Shown here piece by piece: positions 5,242 to 6,767 of a stretch of DNA of 6,767 bases. How positions within the stretch are numbered: the first letter of the stretch is position 1; each line of letters starts with the position of its first letter. The notes under the pieces were generated by a model. The model made no database searches and was not told the origin of the DNA. It was given only the letters and a program-made list of their open reading frames with translations. The position numbers and the translations under genes are program-made. This DNA comes from Lachnospiraceae bacterium UBA4317 (GTDB taxonomy: Bacteria; Bacillota_A; Clostridia; Lachnospirales; Lachnospiraceae), in the NCBI GenBank assembly GCA_002394525.1, contig DGUF01000148.1:1-6767 (forward strand), in the 5' to 3' direction.

Positions 5242-5313
5242 AAAGCCGCAGTTCAGACCGCCGCATACGCGAGGTGTTTTTGCGACAAAGCCTTGTTTTG
5301 TTATTTTCAACGC

Positions 5314-5362
5314 AAAAAGAAGCTGTACAGGCATTTTGTGGTGTGCCGTACAGCTTCTTTTT
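5314..5362 (-). terminator. Strong terminator after the inositol dehydrogenase gene, symmetric on both strands
   Basis: AAAAAGAAGCTGTAC (5314-5328) and GTACAGCTTCTTTTT (5348-5362) are perfect 15-base inverted copies. The stem extends inward by GGCA with TGCC (5330-5333 and 5344-5347) past one bulged A, leaving a 10-base loop. Because the arms end in A5 and T5, the hairpin yields a U-run on either strand. On the minus strand it ends the dehydrogenase transcript and insulates the lacI promoter; on the plus strand it could stop antisense reads. Confidence 0.8.
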
Positions 5363-5367
5363 CATCT

Positions 5368-5503
5368 GTTCTCTTTCAAAATGCACCCGCAGGACCGCGC
5401 TGCACGCGTGTCGACATTTCAACATCTTTCAGGCCGGGATCCGGGGTGCGGGCTCCCTGTCACAGGGCAGGCTCCGGGACAGGTCCTTTGAAGTCCGAAG
5501 GGC
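5368..5503 (-). other. 3' spacer of the dehydrogenase gene, no gene seen
   Basis: With the adjoining terminator and lacI promoter, this forms a gene-free stretch from 5137 to 5503. It includes a near-copy of the operator-like motif (TGCACGCG, 5401-5408) and a small palindrome CCCTGTCACAGGG (5455-5467). No open frame here has a credible start or protein pattern. Confidence 0.4.
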
Positions 5504-6520
5504 TCAGTCCAGAGTCAGAAGCTCATTTTTGAGGAAGGACTCCTTGCAGGCATAGGCGACCCTGGTGGCCTTAGTGCCGTCATAGACATTAGGCTCCGCG
5601 ACCTCTCCCTTAGCTACATAATCACAGAAGACTTCCATCTCGGTGATGTAGGCATCGTGCCAGCGGCTGACGAAGTCCTGATAGCACTCGTGGCAGACGC
5701 CGTGCTCACTGAGGACCTCGACCAGGGAGGAGGAAGGGGTCGCGCCGATCCTGAGGGTGCCGTGGGTGCCGACGATCTCGGTCTCAACGGCAGAGCCGTG
5801 CGCGGCCGTTCTGCCGGCAAACATGAAGGCCATGGCGTCATTCTCGCACTGCATCAGGCAGGAGACATTGTCGCCGTCGTCCCAGTCCTTGAACTGCGGG
5901 AACTCGAAGCAGCCGCCGATCGCCCAGATCTTCTTGGGCTCGGAGCCGGTCAGCCAGCGGATCAGGTCGATGTCATGGATGGACATATCGATGAACTGGC
6001 CGCCGGATGTGGGCGCGAAAGGCAGATAGCTGTCAAAGGTGGACCTGGGATCCTCGGAATAGCAGCGCACGAGGACGACCCTGCCGATATCGCCGTTGTC
6101 GATCTTCTGCTTCGCGATCCTGTAGGACTTGTCAAAGCGGCGCATGAAGCCCAGCATGAAGACCTGGTTGGGATGGGCCTTGATGATCTCTTCGGCCTTG
6201 AGGCACTTCTCCACGTTCTCCGCCAGAGGCTTCTCGCAGAAGACGTGCTTGCCTGCCTCCATGGCGATCTTGATCATATCTACATGGGAGGCTGTATTGG
6301 TAAAGATCGCGACCGCTTCCACATTGGGGTCCGCGCACATCTCGACGGGATCGGCATAGACTGCCTCCACGTTCAGCTCCTCCGCCACTTCTTTGGCGCG
6401 GGCAGTATTGCCGTCACAGATCGCTGCCAGCTCCATGCCGGGAACCCGGTTTGCGATATTGCATGCATGCTCATAGCCAAGACGGCCGACACCGATTACA
6501 CCCACCTTAAGCTTCTTCAT
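5504..6520 (-). CDS. iolG: Inositol 2-dehydrogenase of the Gfo/Idh/MocA family (IolG/IolX type)
   Basis: Complete gene of 338 residues. The enzyme oxidises an inositol at one hydroxyl with NAD(P)+, giving the 2-keto-inositol that enters the pathway, in the cytoplasm. The Rossmann domain opens KVGVIGVGRLGYEHACNI (GxGxxG at 10-15), and D36 in AAICDGN fits binding of the adenosine ribose of NAD. The EKP motif gives K97, and the second domain has SGGQFIDMSIHDIDLIRWL with D178 and H182. K97, D178 and H182 match the catalytic Lys/Asp/His set known from B. subtilis inositol dehydrogenase. GFMRRFD at 124-130 is typical of the group. The phrases GRLGYxHAxN and SIHDxD look closer to the scyllo-inositol enzyme IolX as I remember it than to B. 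subtilis IolG, so substrate isomer is open. The ATG at 6520 has AAGGAAGG just upstream; a longer in-frame start at 6583 lacks such a site. A terminator follows, so it is transcribed apart from lacI. Confidence 0.85.
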   Translation of the reverse strand: MKKLKVGVIGVGRLGYEHACNIANRVPGMELAAICDGNTARAKEVAEELNVEAVYADPVEMCADPNVEAVAIFTNTASHVDMIKIAMEAGKHVFCEKPLAENVEKCLKAEEIIKAHPNQVFMLGFMRRFDKSYRIAKQKIDNGDIGRVVLVRCYSEDPRSTFDSYLPFAPTSGGQFIDMSIHDIDLIRWLTGSEPKKIWAIGGCFEFPQFKDWDDGDNVSCLMQCENDAMAFMFAGRTAAHGSAVETEIVGTHGTLRIGATPSSSLVEVLSEHGVCHECYQDFVSRWHDAYITEMEVFCDYVAKGEVAEPNVYDGTKATRVAYACKESFLKNELLTLD

Positions 6521-6564
6521 GATTACCTTCCTTTCCGCGCGAAGTGCGCCTCCTGTATGTTTTA

Positions 6565-6627
6565 TGTATCTATCATACACCATCCACCGCGGATCCGCTT
6601 TATAAATCTTGCTTTGTCCACCGGCAG
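6565..6627 (-). promoter_or_regulatory. Candidate promoter region of the inositol dehydrogenase gene
   Basis: Two weak options exist on the minus strand. One is CTGCCG (6622-6627), a 17-base spacer and TATAAA (6599-6604). The other is a lone -10-like TATGAT (6572-6577) without a good -35 box; it overlaps a 15-base inverted repeat, TGTAT and ATACA around CTATC (6565-6579), that could be an operator. The gene could equally be transcribed from further upstream, since no terminator is visible between it and the preceding gene. Confidence 0.25.
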
Positions 6628-6698
6628 AATGAGGGGATTTCCAGCCGGATAAAGGTCGTTTTCACAGGATGTCTTTCAGGATTTTGCTTTTTTCGCCC

Positions 6699-6767
6699 TC
6701 AGAGCTCCACCCAGACATTCCCCCGTCTCTGGGACTCCACACAGGCGTGGACAAAGCGCATCCCGTC
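6699..6767 (-). CDS. C-terminal end of a probable second Gfo/Idh/MocA oxidoreductase (cut by window edge)
   Basis: Only the last 22 codons and the TGA (6699-6701) are in the window. The tail reads DGMRFVHACVESQRRGN and then VWVEL. A closing pattern of 'DG-x-R-x-V-x-A-C-x-x-S-x-x-x-G-x-x-V-x-L' is typical of the last helix and strand of Gfo/Idh/MocA dehydrogenases. It lies 178 bases upstream of the iolG-type gene in the same direction with no terminator between, so the two may form one unit. A second dehydrogenase for another inositol isomer would fit known iol clusters. The evidence is short, so the call is tentative. Confidence 0.55.
   Translation of the reverse strand, partial: DGMRFVHACVESQRRGNVWVEL

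Noticed and set aside
5220..5555. Several small overlapping frames on both strands in the spacer upstream of lacI
   Set aside because: They cross the strong terminator hairpin and promoter elements and share no conserved-looking sequence.
6461..6470. GCATGCATGC as another operator site
   Set aside because: It lies inside the dehydrogenase gene, encoding His-Ala-Cys of a conserved Rossmann segment, so it is explained by coding sequence.
5657..6652. A 331-codon plus-strand frame opposite the inositol dehydrogenase
   Set aside because: It is antisense to a gene with Rossmann and catalytic motifs, and its composition is that of a shadow frame.

Overview
This window carries part of an inositol-catabolism locus from a bacterium that looks like a Clostridia-type Firmicute, plausibly Lachnospiraceae. 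The reasons are strong purine-rich Shine-Dalgarno sites, GC-rich genes separated by AT-rich spacers, compact rho-independent terminators, and protein types resembling clostridial iol clusters. The organism assignment is inference from style, since nothing here is a phylogenetic marker. All supported genes lie on the minus strand, so the locus reads from right to left.

In transcription order the window holds: (1) the last 22 codons of a probable Gfo/Idh/MocA oxidoreductase (6699-6767); (2) an inositol 2-dehydrogenase of the IolG/IolX type (5504-6520); (3) a strong, bidirectional-looking terminator (5314-5362); (4) a LacI-family regulator starting at a TTG codon (4117-5136), with its own promoter that has an operator-like motif in the spacer; (5) a gene-free stretch of 452 bases (3665-4116) with the lacI terminator, many copies of a TGCRYGCA motif and two candidate promoters; (6) an unusual transaldolase-fold protein (2606-3664); (7) a terminator-like hairpin (2521-2563) squeezed between that gene and (8) iolD (570-2501); (9) a GC-rich structured spacer; and (10) the first 118 codons of iolB (1-356, running off the left edge).

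Known pathway logic: inositol dehydrogenase makes a 2-keto-inositol, which IolE (not in the window) dehydrates to a trione. IolD hydrolyses the ring to 5-deoxy-glucuronate, and IolB isomerises this to 2-deoxy-5-keto-gluconate (DKG). Classically IolC phosphorylates DKG and IolJ cleaves it to DHAP and malonate semialdehyde. IolC, IolE, IolJ and a transporter are not seen here and may lie outside.

Two things stand out. First, the transaldolase-like protein keeps the Schiff-base lysine but differs from classical transaldolase at several active-site positions. It sits directly ahead of iolD and iolB, which suggests a dihydroxyacetone-transfer or aldolase step in inositol breakdown (hypothesis). 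Second, the same TGCRYGCA motif occurs in the lacI promoter, in the control region ahead of the transaldolase gene, and inside the stem of the lacI terminator. This points to one autoregulated LacI-type circuit controlling the operon.
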